Assembly (NCBI GenBank): GCA_965230265.1
Contig: OZ245999.1
Coordinates: 930,001-994,000 of the forward strand
Source of the DNA: JAJFKX01 sp965230265
GTDB lineage: Bacteria; Pseudomonadota; Gammaproteobacteria; Xanthomonadales; Wenzhouxiangellaceae
Direction of reading: 5' to 3'
Length of the DNA stretch: 64,000 nt
Shown: in pieces, positions 44,011-53,187 of the stretch
Layout of the letters: each line of letters opens with the position of its first letter
Position numbering within the stretch: the first letter of the stretch is position 1
Translations under genes and position numbers: made by a program
The notes under the pieces: model-generated
What the model was told of the DNA's origin: nothing
Database searches by the model: none
Seen by the model: the letters and a program-made list of their open reading frames with translations, nothing else

Positions 44011-45177
44011 TTATTCCACAATTTGATCAATAAGTAACGGTAAAACGATGCTATCAGCATCCATTGTGGTTTCAATTTGTCCTTCCCAATCCCCTGGTTG
44101 GGCAATGGCATTGCCCGTAAATGAAATTCTGGCGGTAATTTGCAAAAGACTGTCTGCTGTCAATGTTGCCAATGTATTGCCGGGGAGCATAGCGTCGGCT
44201 TCGGTTAGCTGTACTGTCAGGGGCATATCGGTCAACGGTAAGCGTTTAATGGCTACAGGTGGTTGCTGACTACCAGCGACCCGGGCAAATACAAACAAGA
44301 TGGGTGGGCCTGCCTGTTGAGCCAGTTGAGCGCTTAGCTCGCCAGCCAGCGAAACAGTAACCGTCACACTGACACCAGTAACCGCTTGCGGTGCCTGGTT
44401 AGCAGCCGGATGACTGGCTGGTGTTCCACTCAAACGTGCTTGAGCCTGGCTTATCTGTTGCTCAACCGATTGGCGCACGCTATCACTGTCTACCAATGGC
44501 AACAGGCGCTGCCAACGCTCAACAGCTAAATTGTAGTCTTCATCTTGAAACGCCACGACACCCAATAACCACAAGCCACGTTGTAAATGCGGATCAATGG
44601 TAACTGCCTGTTCCAGGTATTCTCGGGCTTGACGTGGAATATCCTGAGAACCGCTGGAAAAGATCATTGCTTCGGCAATATCAGCCATCACGACTGCTCG
44701 TTCAGGTCGGTTTTCCGGAATAATATTCAGGGCTTGCTGGTAGGCAGGTACCGCTTCGGAAAAGCGTTGCTGGCTAACCAATGTGCTCCCCAGAGTTAAC
44801 CAGCCTTCCAGGTTGTCAGGGTCTTTTGCCAAGGCTTGTTGAAGTTGCTGGACGCCTTGAGCACCAGAGGCTGGTATACGCTGCCCGGGGTCGAGTGCTT
44901 CAGGTGACCCGATCTGGAAATAAAGCAGTAATGTAGCGGCTGGAATGGCAATAATCAGTAGAACTCGAAAGCCTAAGGAAGGCCTGGCGGGTTCTGCCTG
45001 AGTATTTTTGAGCTCAGCAAGTCTGCTGGCATGTTGTTCGGCGTCGATAATACCAGCAGCCAATGATTCATCCAGCAGGCGAGAAACGTTGGGTTGTTTT
45101 CGACCCAACATAGGCAGCAACAAAGTCAATAATGCGACACTGATCAGTACCGCCACAGACAGGCCAAATATCCACAT
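44011..45177 (-). CDS. ccmI: Cytochrome c maturation protein CcmI (CycH-like)
   Basis: Apocytochrome chaperone of the haem-ligation complex. The 388-residue protein begins with a helix (MWIFGLSVAVLISVALLTLLLP), a short cytoplasmic loop with conserved LLDESLAAGIID, and a second helix (LGFRVLLIIAIPAATLLLYF). Periplasmic TPR repeats follow (GWLTLGSTLVSQQRFSEAVPAYQQAL) and a C-terminal beta domain. In E. coli this part is fused to CcmH; here it is separate, nine bases after ccmH. Confidence 0.92.
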   Translation of the reverse strand: MWIFGLSVAVLISVALLTLLLPMLGRKQPNVSRLLDESLAAGIIDAEQHASRLAELKNTQAEPARPSLGFRVLLIIAIPAATLLLYFQIGSPEALDPGQRIPASGAQGVQQLQQALAKDPDNLEGWLTLGSTLVSQQRFSEAVPAYQQALNIIPENRPERAVVMADIAEAMIFSSGSQDIPRQAREYLEQAVTIDPHLQRGLWLLGVVAFQDEDYNLAVERWQRLLPLVDSDSVRQSVEQQISQAQARLSGTPASHPAANQAPQAVTGVSVTVTVSLAGELSAQLAQQAGPPILFVFARVAGSQQPPVAIKRLPLTDMPLTVQLTEADAMLPGNTLATLTADSLLQITARISFTGNAIAQPGDWEGQIETTMDADSIVLPLLIDQIVE

Positions 45178-45186
45178 AGTTAGTCC

Positions 45187-45660
45187 TTATTGGTCCTGGT
45201 TGTCATCGGTATTAAGCGCTTCTGTTAATAGCGCATTGCGCCTGCGCAATTGTCGGAAAATGATCCAGAAACCGGCTATTACCATCAGCAATGGTGCAAA
45301 CCATAATACTAGATTAGCGCTGTTAACACGTGGTCGGTACAACACAAAGTCACTGTAGCGAGCCACTAAATAATCGCGAATTTCGTCGTCGGTTTTTCCC
45401 AAACTCATTTGTTCCAGAACCTCATCACGAAGGTCTTGTGCAAGTGGGGCATCTGAATCGGCCAGGCTTTGGTTCTGGCAAACCAAACAACGGATTTCTT
45501 CAGTCAGATTGCGGAATCGCTCGGCTTGTTCCGGAGAATCGAACTGCATGACATCAACAGCGGCCAGAGGCAGGGCTATTAGCATCGCAGCAGCGAAAGT
45601 CACACAAGTCCATAAGTATGACAATCGAGATAGTGGTCTTTTAGGAATGAACATAGGCAT
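45187..45660 (-). CDS. ccmH: Cytochrome c maturation protein CcmH (CcmL)
   Basis: Membrane-anchored periplasmic thiol oxidoreductase that reduces or presents the apocytochrome CxxCH. The motif RCLVCQNQSLADSDAPLAQDLR is diagnostic. A signal or anchor helix precedes it and a C-terminal helix (LVLWFAPLLMVIAGFWIIF) follows. I use ATG 45660, whose first bases overlap a TGA in another frame (TGATG); ATG 45654 and TTG 45681 are alternatives. There is no evident ribosome-binding site, so translation may be coupled to upstream reading. Confidence 0.9.
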   Translation of the reverse strand: MPMFIPKRPLSRLSYLWTCVTFAAAMLIALPLAAVDVMQFDSPEQAERFRNLTEEIRCLVCQNQSLADSDAPLAQDLRDEVLEQMSLGKTDDEIRDYLVARYSDFVLYRPRVNSANLVLWFAPLLMVIAGFWIIFRQLRRRNALLTEALNTDDNQDQ

Positions 45661-45721
45661 CACAGCAGCCAAAGCATACAAACCAGTGGCAAAAATGCCA
45701 TGCGGTTTAATGGTTTTAGGG

Positions 45722-45742
45722 CGCTTGGGTCATACCCAAGCG
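45722..45742 (-). other. Intercistronic hairpin between ccmG and ccmH
   Basis: A perfect 9-bp stem (CGCTTGGGT with ACCCAAGCG) and a 3-base loop lie 13 bases after the ccmG stop. No T run follows on either strand, so it is probably not a terminator. An RNA stability or processing element within the operon message is a reasonable reading. Confidence 0.55.
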
Positions 45743-45755
45743 AAAATAATCTGGA

Positions 45756-46292
45756 TTAACTCTGAGGTTGGTCCAATGTCATGATCAATGGAAGCAGTTC
45801 CTTCTTCCAGGTTTTAATGTCCAACGGGCCTACATGCTTGTGAACAATCACCCCTTCGGCATCAATGACAAAAGTTTCCGGTGCGCCATAGACACCATAA
45901 TCAATACCTACCTTACCGGCTTTATCCATCAACACTTCGGTATAAGGGTTACCAAAACGCTCCAGCCAGCGACTGGCATCTTGCTCTGCATCCTTATAAC
46001 TAAGACCATAGACCGGGATAATGCCTTGATCGGCAATCGAGGTGATTAATTCATGTTCCACCCTACAGCCCGGACACCAGCTGGCCCAAATGTTTAATAA
46101 ATAAGGTTTTCCGCGCAAACTGGAACTGTTCACCATACGGTGATCATTCAATGTGGGCAGTTCAAAACTCGGCGCCTGCTGACCAATCAGCGGCGACGGA
46201 ATGACTTCCTTAAACTCAGAGTGCTTCAGGCCGATAATCAGCAACACGGTCAGGCCGAGAAAGCTGATGATCGGAAACAGTCGTTTTAACAT
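45756..46292 (-). CDS. ccmG: Thiol:disulfide interchange protein CcmG (DsbE)
   Basis: Periplasmic membrane-anchored thioredoxin-like protein that reduces apocytochrome c thiols. An N-terminal anchor (FPIISFLGLTVLLIIGL) precedes the thioredoxin fold. The active site is WASWCPGCRVEH, with C73 and C76. The cis-Pro region is in YGVYGAPETFVID, where the acidic Glu typical of CcmG is kept. The gene overlaps the end of ccmF by 77 bases, more than usual. Confidence 0.95.
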   Translation of the reverse strand: MLKRLFPIISFLGLTVLLIIGLKHSEFKEVIPSPLIGQQAPSFELPTLNDHRMVNSSSLRGKPYLLNIWASWCPGCRVEHELITSIADQGIIPVYGLSYKDAEQDASRWLERFGNPYTEVLMDKAGKVGIDYGVYGAPETFVIDAEGVIVHKHVGPLDIKTWKKELLPLIMTLDQPQS

Positions 46293-48258
46293 GTTGATTT
46301 TTCCTGCGGTAACGACGGTCGCTAGCGGCTAGTATAGCGCCAAACAGTATAAAAAGGGCGCCAGACCATATCCAACGTACGAAAGGCTTCACATAGACTC
46401 GCACACTCCAGTCTCCAGAAACCTGGCTGGGAGCACCTGCGGGCGAGTTAGGAATTTCTTCTGTTGCACCCTCAGGCGGCAGTGGTTCACCCAGAGCAAT
46501 ATACAGATCACGTGTGAACCCGCGGTCGATGGCCGCTTCCGTCATGATTGAACCAGTGGCATGGTAACGGCGTTTTTCCGGTTCCAATACAGCAATTTGC
46601 TGATCATTTTTGGACACCCGAAAAACACCTTGCTCACTAATATAGTTTGGGCCTTGCACTGTACGTGTACCATCAAATTCAATCCGGTACCCGGCCAGTT
46701 GCAACTCATCGCCTGCGCCCATGCGCATATCACGTTGTAGTTCCTGGGCACTGACCAGCGCGACACCAACAATAAACACGCCGACGCCAAAGTGTGCACA
46801 GGCCATACCGTATTCCCAGCGGCCTATTGGGGCAGATTGGCGTAAACGGTTAATGATGTAGTAAATACTGCCCAGCATCAGCCACAACGCGCCGCTGACA
46901 CCGATAATGGCCCGCCAATGCCAATTACCCAAAGTTGCTGCAGCAATGACACCAAGCAATATCGACAGGCCCAATACCGGGACCAGCTTACGGAAGACAT
47001 TGCTGAAACGGTCCTTTTGCCAACGAGAAAATGGTCCAAAAGGCATTAGTATGACTACCGGTATCATTAGCAGGCTAAACAGTAAGCCAAAATAGGGTGG
47101 ACCAACCGATATTTTTCCGCCACCCATTGCTTCCACTAATAGAGGGTATAAGGTACCCAGCAGCACCATACCGGCGCTGGCAGCAAAGAACACGTTGTTG
47201 ATCAATAACAATACTTCTCGTGACCAGTTGCCGATCCGGGTTTTCTGTTGGATGGTATGTGCACGCAATGCGAATAAAACCAATGCGCCACCACACAACA
47301 CACCCAGCAAAGCAAGAATAAAGATACCGCGCTCTGGGTCGCTGGCAAAAGCATGTACCGAGGTTAACACGCCTGAACGTACCAGGAATGTTCCCAGCAA
47401 ACTCAATGAGAATGCCATGATTGACAATAGCAGTGTCCAGTTGGTGAAAGCCTGACGCTTTTCAGTCACTGCCAGAGAATGCAACAAGGCGGTACCCACC
47501 AACCATGGCATAAACGAAGCGTTTTCCACCGGATCCCAGAACCACCAGCCGCCCCAACCAAGCTCATAGTATGCCCACCAGCTGCCTAGAGCGATACCAG
47601 CAGTTAACAGTGCCCAGGCAATTAGCGCCCAGGGGCGACACCAGCGTACCCAGTCGCGATTGACTTTGCCGCTCATCAAGGCAGCCACCGCAAAGGCATA
47701 GGGAACAGCGAAGCCAACATAACCGCAATACAACATGGGCGGATGAATAATCAATCCGGGGTCCTGCAGCAAAGGGTTCAGGTCTGCACCATCCAGTGCG
47801 GCGGGTAATAATCGGTCGAAAGGGTTAGAAGTAAATAGAATAAACAGCAAAAAACCGGCGATGATCCAGCCCAGTATTGCCAATACCCGAGCCACATAAT
47901 CCTCAGGAAGGCTGCGGCTAAATGTAGCGACTGCTGCAGTCCACAGTGTCAGTATCAAGCTCCACAATAGCAGCGAGCCCTCATGCGCACCCCAGACAGC
48001 AGAGATTCGGTATTGCAATGGCAACAATGAATTGCTGTTGCGGGCCACATAGGCCACAGAAAAGTCCTGGGTGATAAATGCACTGGTCAGCAGTGCAAAG
48101 GCCAGGGCAATAAATGCAGCAATACCGTAAGTTAAAGGGCGTGCCAGTTGTTGCAGTGCCAATTGGCCGTTACTGGCCCCTATCAGCGGGCAAATTGCCA
48201 GTGCCAATGACAGCAGCAGCGCTAGAATCAAACAAATCTGTCCAAGTTCTGGCAGCAT
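46216..48258 (-). CDS. ccmF: Haem lyase subunit CcmF
   Basis: Integral membrane protein of 680 residues that receives haem from CcmE and attaches it to apocytochrome c. The tryptophan-rich WWD motif is GWGGWWFWDPVENASFMPWL. Conserved His are in VWGAHEGSLLLW, LIIHPPMLYCGYVGF and ALLHSLAVTEKR. A large periplasmic loop precedes the last helix. Beyond the usual end (SDRRYRRK) it carries about 26 extra residues encoded in the overlap with ccmG. ATG overlaps the ccmE stop (TAATG). Confidence 0.97.
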   Translation of the reverse strand: MLPELGQICLILALLLSLALAICPLIGASNGQLALQQLARPLTYGIAAFIALAFALLTSAFITQDFSVAYVARNSNSLLPLQYRISAVWGAHEGSLLLWSLILTLWTAAVATFSRSLPEDYVARVLAILGWIIAGFLLFILFTSNPFDRLLPAALDGADLNPLLQDPGLIIHPPMLYCGYVGFAVPYAFAVAALMSGKVNRDWVRWCRPWALIAWALLTAGIALGSWWAYYELGWGGWWFWDPVENASFMPWLVGTALLHSLAVTEKRQAFTNWTLLLSIMAFSLSLLGTFLVRSGVLTSVHAFASDPERGIFILALLGVLCGGALVLFALRAHTIQQKTRIGNWSREVLLLINNVFFAASAGMVLLGTLYPLLVEAMGGGKISVGPPYFGLLFSLLMIPVVILMPFGPFSRWQKDRFSNVFRKLVPVLGLSILLGVIAAATLGNWHWRAIIGVSGALWLMLGSIYYIINRLRQSAPIGRWEYGMACAHFGVGVFIVGVALVSAQELQRDMRMGAGDELQLAGYRIEFDGTRTVQGPNYISEQGVFRVSKNDQQIAVLEPEKRRYHATGSIMTEAAIDRGFTRDLYIALGEPLPPEGATEEIPNSPAGAPSQVSGDWSVRVYVKPFVRWIWSGALFILFGAILAASDRRYRRKNQHVKTTVSDHQLSRPDRVADYRPEAL

Positions 48259-48710
48259 TAGCCAGCTTCCTTGGAATTTACCGGGTGACCTGCACGTTCC
48301 AATGCGTCTGTGATTTCTGGTGGCATATAGTTTTCGTCATGCTTGGCCAGCACTTCGTGAGCAGTAAAATGATCGGGTGCGGTCAGGGCTCCATTGGCAA
48401 TAATGCCCTGGCCTTCGCGGAATAGATCGGGCAGGATGCCTTCATAACTGATGGTGATGCTTTCGCTGTTATCGGTTACCTGAAAACTGACTGCCAATGA
48501 ATCGGGGTCGCGCTCAACACTGCCTGGTACGACCAACCCACCTAAACGAAAACGCTTGCCTTCGGGAATATTACTACTGGCCACATCGCTGGGGCTTTGG
48601 AAATACAACAGGTTATCGCCAAGAGCAAATAACAGTAATGCAGTTGCACTGCCGACACCGAGCAGAATAAACAGGGCGGCAGTGAGGCGTCGTTTGCGGG
48701 TGGGAGTCAT
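48258..48710 (-). CDS. ccmE: Haem chaperone CcmE
   Basis: Periplasmic haem carrier tethered to the membrane; it binds haem covalently through one His. From ATG 48710 the protein has 150 residues, starting MTPTRKRRLTAAL with a membrane helix. The haem-binding His124 and Tyr128 are in VLAKHDENYMPPE. The longer open frame to 48791 overlaps ccmD and is not used. Confidence 0.96.
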   Translation of the reverse strand: MTPTRKRRLTAALFILLGVGSATALLLFALGDNLLYFQSPSDVASSNIPEGKRFRLGGLVVPGSVERDPDSLAVSFQVTDNSESITISYEGILPDLFREGQGIIANGALTAPDHFTAHEVLAKHDENYMPPEITDALERAGHPVNSKEAG

Positions 48711-48732
48711 GATGTTTGTTCGTCCATGTTGT

Positions 48733-48891
48733 TTATTGGTTTTGGTGCCGATGCATGGCAGCAATTTGCTGGCGTTGTTTTTTGCCAACAAAAATGGGTG
48801 CCAACCCGACGTATATTAGCGCTACAAGACTAATGCCATAAGCGGCCAGAATGTAGGGCGCATGAGGGCCGGATAGCCATTCAAAACTCAT
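48733..48891 (-). CDS. ccmD: Haem exporter accessory protein CcmD
   Basis: A 52-residue single-helix protein that releases holo-CcmE from the CcmABC complex. Sequence starts MSFEWLSGPHAPYILAAYG, then a hydrophobic helix (ISLVALIYVGLAPIFV) and a basic, Gln/His-rich tail (GKKQRQQIAAMHRHQNQ). Size, topology and position between ccmC and ccmE are as expected. Confidence 0.92.
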   Translation of the reverse strand: MSFEWLSGPHAPYILAAYGISLVALIYVGLAPIFVGKKQRQQIAAMHRHQNQ

Positions 48892-48932
48892 TGCTTTTAC
48901 CTCGCATTAGACTATACCTCAAGCTTTAAGGT

Positions 48933-49721
48933 TCATATAGACGCACCAGAATGGGTTACTTCTTTAGCCCAACCCTTCTCACGATCTTGTAGTAGTAAAG
49001 TATTACGTGCTCGGGTCAAAAGATTGGCACCAAAAAAGAATTTTACTGCAAAAACCATTAGCAGCAGAGGCCATAGCATGCTGCTATCGATGCTAGATTC
49101 ACCCATCAGGCTGATCGTTGTACCCTGGTGCAATGTTGTCCACCACTGAACAGAATAGTGAATAATGGGCAGATTAACGACACCGACAATGGCCAACAAC
49201 CCTGCTGCACGGGCGGCTCGGCGGGGCTCTTCGATGGATTGATATAAGCCGATAACACCGATGTATAAAAACAGCAGTATCAGCTCTGAGGTCATACGGC
49301 CATCCCATTGCCAGTAGGTGCCCCAGGTGGGCTTGCCCCACAGACTGCCAGTGACAAGCGTAATAAAAGTAAAAGCAGCTCCAATTGGCGCACAACACAT
49401 CGCCAGTGTTTCAGCTACGCGGATTCGCCAGACCCTGCCAATAATGGCCAGTATTGCCATGATGGCGAAGATCAACATCGATTGCCATGCACTGGGCACA
49501 TGAATAAAAATAATACGGTAACTGTTGCCCTGCAGATAATCCTGTGGGGCAATAAACAGCCCCCAGATAAGCCCGGGAATCGCCAATAGAAAAAAACCGG
49601 CCCATAGCCAGGGAATCATTAACCCACTAACACGATAAAACCAGGCAGGTGACCCCCAGCGGTGAAACCAGACCTTAAAGCGTTTCCAGACTGATAATTT
49701 TTGGGTTGCGTCGTTAGCCAA
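48933..49721 (-). CDS. ccmC: Haem exporter subunit CcmC
   Basis: Six-helix membrane protein (262 residues) that loads haem onto CcmE. The WWD-type motif is WGTYWQWDGRMTSELIL. Haem-ligand His are in FIHVPSAW and PIIHYSVQWWTTLHQG. Standard length. Lies two bases after ccmB. Confidence 0.97.
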   Translation of the reverse strand: MANDATQKLSVWKRFKVWFHRWGSPAWFYRVSGLMIPWLWAGFFLLAIPGLIWGLFIAPQDYLQGNSYRIIFIHVPSAWQSMLIFAIMAILAIIGRVWRIRVAETLAMCCAPIGAAFTFITLVTGSLWGKPTWGTYWQWDGRMTSELILLFLYIGVIGLYQSIEEPRRAARAAGLLAIVGVVNLPIIHYSVQWWTTLHQGTTISLMGESSIDSSMLWPLLLMVFAVKFFFGANLLTRARNTLLLQDREKGWAKEVTHSGASI

Positions 49722-49723
49722 AA

Positions 49724-50392
49724 CTACTCCTGTAAATGAATCCGTAAAGCCGCTGCGATAGCAAATGGTACCAGTGTGACCACAAACAGCAGGATAACAC
49801 CTAATAATAGCAATTGAGTCTGGGCATCATAACCTGCAGCCGTATCGGTTACGGCATTGGTCGCAAACACCAGTGCTGGAATGCTCAATGGTGCAATCAA
49901 TAAAGCCAGCAACATGCCTCCCCGGCGGCTACCCAGCGTCAATGCTGCGCCCAGCCCGCCAAGCAGGCTTAGTGTGGGTGTGCCCAATAACAAAGTCAGT
50001 AGCAATACCCCCAAAGCATGCGAAGGCAATTGCATCCAGGCGGCCAGTAATGGGCTGATCAAAATCACAGGCAGACCTGTTACTAACCAATGTGCCAGTA
50101 TGCGACCAGCAGCCAATGCCGGTAATGAGGCATCCAATAGCAGCCACTGTTCTAAACGACCGTTAACCGCATCTTCACGAAACAAACCATCTAAGCTCAA
50201 CATGCTGGACAATAAAGCTGCAATCCAAATTACACCTGCTGCAATTTGGCTCAGCAGATTGGCTTGCGGGCCGATACCTAAAGGAAATAAAGCCACCACC
50301 AGCAATAAAAACCATAATGGTTGAAACCATTCGGTACGACGTCGAAAAGCCAGTTTTAAGTCATGCCCGGCAATGCTTAGCAGGCGGTTCAT
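49724..50392 (-). CDS. ccmB: Haem exporter subunit CcmB
   Basis: Membrane subunit of the CcmAB ABC transporter, 222 residues with six hydrophobic helices. The segment FREDAVNGRLEQWLL and LLTLLLGTPTLSLLGGLGAALTLGSRRGG are typical. The start overlaps the ccmA stop by four bases (ATGA), so the two are translationally coupled. Confidence 0.96.
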   Translation of the reverse strand: MNRLLSIAGHDLKLAFRRRTEWFQPLWFLLLVVALFPLGIGPQANLLSQIAAGVIWIAALLSSMLSLDGLFREDAVNGRLEQWLLLDASLPALAAGRILAHWLVTGLPVILISPLLAAWMQLPSHALGVLLLTLLLGTPTLSLLGGLGAALTLGSRRGGMLLALLIAPLSIPALVFATNAVTDTAAGYDAQTQLLLLGVILLFVVTLVPFAIAAALRIHLQE

Positions 50393-51048
50393 GTCTGCAG
50401 TCCTGGCGTCTGGGTTTGTGCGGGGCGCGGCTCAGGCCTAACGACGGGTAATTTAAGTCGCTGGCTGCCTGGTAGGTCGGCCAAACCCAATGCATGGCTG
50501 GCGATTACAGCGCTGCCGCCATGGGCACAGTGCAGTCGAATTTGTTGCAGCAATAAATCGATGCTGGCCTGATCCAGGTTCACGAAAGGCTCGTCAAGTA
50601 GCCATAAGCTGCGAGGTACAAGCAATAGACGAGCCAATGCCGCCCGTTTGGCCTGGCCCGCAGATAAGCTGCCAACACTTTGTGTGGCCAATGGTAAGGC
50701 TTGTAATGCTTCCAGAGCATCGTCGATTTGTTGATTGGCAGAGCGTGATGCAGATGACCATAAACTCAAATATTGGCGAAGATTCTCTTGCACCGTTAAC
50801 TCTCTATGCAAACCCAGCTGGTGGCCAACAAAATGCTGATCGGCTCTTTCAATGGAACCATGTGTTGGTCGCAGAACCCCGGCCAAAACTTTTAGCAAAG
50901 TCGTTTTTCCCGCACCGTTAACGCCAGTTAGTAATAGGCAATTGCCTTTGTCCAGACGCAGGCTCACAGTGCCAAAGACACTGCGATAAAAACGCTCATA
51001 ACTGATTTTATTGGCAATCAGTAGAGCTGGTGTGGTTGCGTCAGTCAT
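50389..51048 (-). CDS. ccmA: Haem exporter ATPase CcmA
   Basis: ATPase of the CcmABCD complex, 219 residues. Walker A LTGVNGAGKTTLLK, ABC signature LSAGQAKRAALARLLL, Walker B LWLLDEPFVNLD. First ccm gene of the operon, about 27 bases after the DUF3293-like gene. Order ccmABCDEFGHI is complete. Confidence 0.97.
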   Translation of the reverse strand: MTDATTPALLIANKISYERFYRSVFGTVSLRLDKGNCLLLTGVNGAGKTTLLKVLAGVLRPTHGSIERADQHFVGHQLGLHRELTVQENLRQYLSLWSSASRSANQQIDDALEALQALPLATQSVGSLSAGQAKRAALARLLLVPRSLWLLDEPFVNLDQASIDLLLQQIRLHCAHGGSAVIASHALGLADLPGSQRLKLPVVRPEPRPAQTQTPGLQT

Positions 51049-51075
51049 AAGGTTGGCAAAGTGTTTAGTGGTAAT

Positions 51076-51573
51076 TTAGCGTACAAGGTCAATGTATGGG
51101 TGTTCCGAAAGACTTATTTTTGTATTTTGATCACGCATCATACACAAATGTACCGTGCTACAGGAATGGTGTGTGATTAGCGCATTTTGTTTAAACCGGC
51201 GTGCCAGGCGAAATACAGGCAGCCAATTGTCGCTAATGACTAACCAGCCATATTCATCTGGCCAATAGGTTTGTGCTTTATGAGTGATGGCCCGGCTGGG
51301 GTAGCATGACATACCAAGTGCTTGTAATTGTTGGGTTAATAAACGATGACGAATAAAATTATGTGTGTTTTTAAGCTGTTTCGATTGAGGGTTGCAAGCA
51401 GTAATAATTAACCATTCAAGCTGATTCAAATCAACTTCTTCGGCGCGGCTATTATTGCGGTAAATTACCGGTAAAGGGTCGAGCTGCTGTTGTCCGACAT
51501 GTAAGCAAGTCCAGCCACAAGGCAGCCGTACCTGATAGCAGGTTTCCAGATAGGCATTAACTAAGTTCTGCAT
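51076..51573 (-). CDS. DUF3293-like protein
   Basis: A 165-residue soluble protein. The central LEWLIITACNPQSKQLKNTHNFIRH pattern, an ITAxNP motif followed by an Asn-rich stretch, and FKQNALI near the end fit DUF3293, a family of unknown function. ATG at 51573 is chosen over the adjacent TTG at 51576. It may head the ccm operon, and it is divergent from gor across about 51 bases. That gap contains CTATAAT at 51581-51587, readable as a -10 on either strand. Confidence 0.65.
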   Translation of the reverse strand: MQNLVNAYLETCYQVRLPCGWTCLHVGQQQLDPLPVIYRNNSRAEEVDLNQLEWLIITACNPQSKQLKNTHNFIRHRLLTQQLQALGMSCYPSRAITHKAQTYWPDEYGWLVISDNWLPVFRLARRFKQNALITHHSCSTVHLCMMRDQNTKISLSEHPYIDLVR

Positions 51574-51624
51574 CAATTACCTATAATAAGCCGTTCAAAC
51601 TTCAGCAAGCAAAAAAGGTAACTA

Positions 51625-52989
51625 ATGACTGACCAGCAAGAATTTGACCTGATTGTAATTGGCGGTGGCTCTGGCGGCGTTCGTGCGGCACGTATTTCTG
51701 CGGGCCATGGTGCCAAAGTCGCTATTTGTGAAGAGAGTCGTATGGGGGGGACTTGTGTGATCCGTGGCTGTGTGCCCAAAAAACTATTGGTTTATGCCTC
51801 ACACTTTGCCGAGGATTTTGCCACTGCCGAAGGTTATGGTTGGCATATTGATAATGCCCGGTTTTCCTGGAGCAAACTGATTGAGAATAAAGACAAAGAG
51901 ATTGATCGTCTGAATCAGGTTTATCATCGCTTGCTGGATAATGCTGGCGTCACCACCTATATGGGGCGTGGCGTATTGCTGGATAAGCATCGTGTGCAGG
52001 TCAATGATCAAACCTTATATGGTAAAAAAATTCTGATTGCCACCGGTGGTCGTCCGTTTACACCACAGTTTCCCGGTTCTGAATTAAGCATTACTTCCGA
52101 TGAAGCCTTCCATCTTAAGCAGCTACCGGAACATATTGTTATTGCCGGTGGTGGTTATATCGCAGTTGAATTCGCCGGTATTTTTAATGGCATGGGCAGC
52201 AAGGTTTCACTGGCCTATCGTGGCGACAAAATTCTACGCGGGTTTGATGATGATATTCGTGATCACCTGCAAACTGAGATACAAGATAAAGGGATCAATG
52301 TGCAGTTGGAAAGCGAGATTAGCAGCCTGGAACGTAAACCCAATGGCAAACTGCGGGTGGTTTATAAAGATGGCTCTGAAGTTGAGGCCGATCAGGTGAT
52401 GTTCGCCACCGGACGAAAGCCCTACACATGGGATTTGGGTTTAGACAAAGCCGGGATTGAGCTGAATGGTAAAGGCGCGATTCCTGTCGATGCCGATTCT
52501 CGCACAACACAGGCCAATATCTTTGCAGTGGGTGATGTCACTGATCGAATTAATTTAACACCGGTAGCCATTCGCGAGGGGCATGCTTTTGCCGATACCG
52601 AGTTTGCTAACAACCCACGTCAGGCCGATCATGCACTGGTACCATCTGCGGTATTCAGCCAGCCACCGATAGGTACAGTGGGTTATACCGAACAGCAGGC
52701 CAAAGACAAATTCGGTAAGTTACGAATTTATACCTCCAGTTTTCGTGCCATGAAACATACCCTGTCGGATATTCAGGAAAAGACCTTTATGAAAATGATT
52801 GTGGATGACAGCAGCAATGTGGTTGTTGGCTTACATATCATTGGCATGGATTCAGCAGAGATGGTACAGGGCTTTGCGGTGGCTGTGAAAGCTGGTCTGA
52901 GCAAAGATGATTTTGATGCTACAGTCGGTATCCATCCAACCTCTGGTGAAGAAATCGTGACCCTGCGTGATTATAGGGTTGTTGAGTAA
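51625..52989 (+). CDS. gor: Glutathione-disulfide reductase
   Basis: FAD- and NADPH-dependent enzyme that keeps glutathione reduced. 454 residues. The FAD-binding motif is VIGGGSGGVRAAR, the redox disulfide is C44/C49 in GGTCVIRGCVPKK, and the NADPH domain has AGGGYIAVEFAG. The second FAD motif is IFAVGDVTDR, and the interface catalytic His/Glu are in HPTSGEE (usually HPTxAEE). The substrate-binding residues match GR rather than lipoamide or thioredoxin reductases by overall pattern. Start ATG has AAAAGG upstream. Confidence 0.94.
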   Translation: MTDQQEFDLIVIGGGSGGVRAARISAGHGAKVAICEESRMGGTCVIRGCVPKKLLVYASHFAEDFATAEGYGWHIDNARFSWSKLIENKDKEIDRLNQVYHRLLDNAGVTTYMGRGVLLDKHRVQVNDQTLYGKKILIATGGRPFTPQFPGSELSITSDEAFHLKQLPEHIVIAGGGYIAVEFAGIFNGMGSKVSLAYRGDKILRGFDDDIRDHLQTEIQDKGINVQLESEISSLERKPNGKLRVVYKDGSEVEADQVMFATGRKPYTWDLGLDKAGIELNGKGAIPVDADSRTTQANIFAVGDVTDRINLTPVAIREGHAFADTEFANNPRQADHALVPSAVFSQPPIGTVGYTEQQAKDKFGKLRIYTSSFRAMKHTLSDIQEKTFMKMIVDDSSNVVVGLHIIGMDSAEMVQGFAVAVKAGLSKDDFDATVGIHPTSGEEIVTLRDYRVVE

Positions 52990-53121
52990 CTCTATGATTT
53001 TTAAAGATAAGCTGTAGCCCAAGTGGGGCAGGGAGCATGCACATGCATAGCATGCCACTTTGCCGCTGTTTCAGGTTTATTACGCGACAGCAAAAGAATA
53101 CTAAAATTTCATCGTAAAACA

Positions 53122-53150
53122 TTGACCAAAGGCCCATATTTCGCTAACAT
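53122..53150 (+). promoter_or_regulatory. Sigma-70 promoter for rplU-rpmA
   Basis: TTGACC (53122-53127), 17 bases, TAACAT (53145-53150): -35 five of six, -10 four of six. Start near 53157, about 31 bases before the rplU ATG. Confidence 0.7.
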
Positions 53151-53187
53151 TCTCGCTCTTTGGTCGGACGAATTGTAGGAGCATCGC

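Noticed and set aside
45660..45701. 13-codon minus-strand frame (MAFLPLVCMLWLL) ending at a TGATG junction with ccmH
   Set aside because: It would couple neatly to ccmH, but has no ribosome-binding site and is too short to judge; it may only be chance.
53011..53085. Imperfect repeat GCATGC...GCATGC after gor as terminator
   Set aside because: Stem is short and interrupted, and no T run follows.
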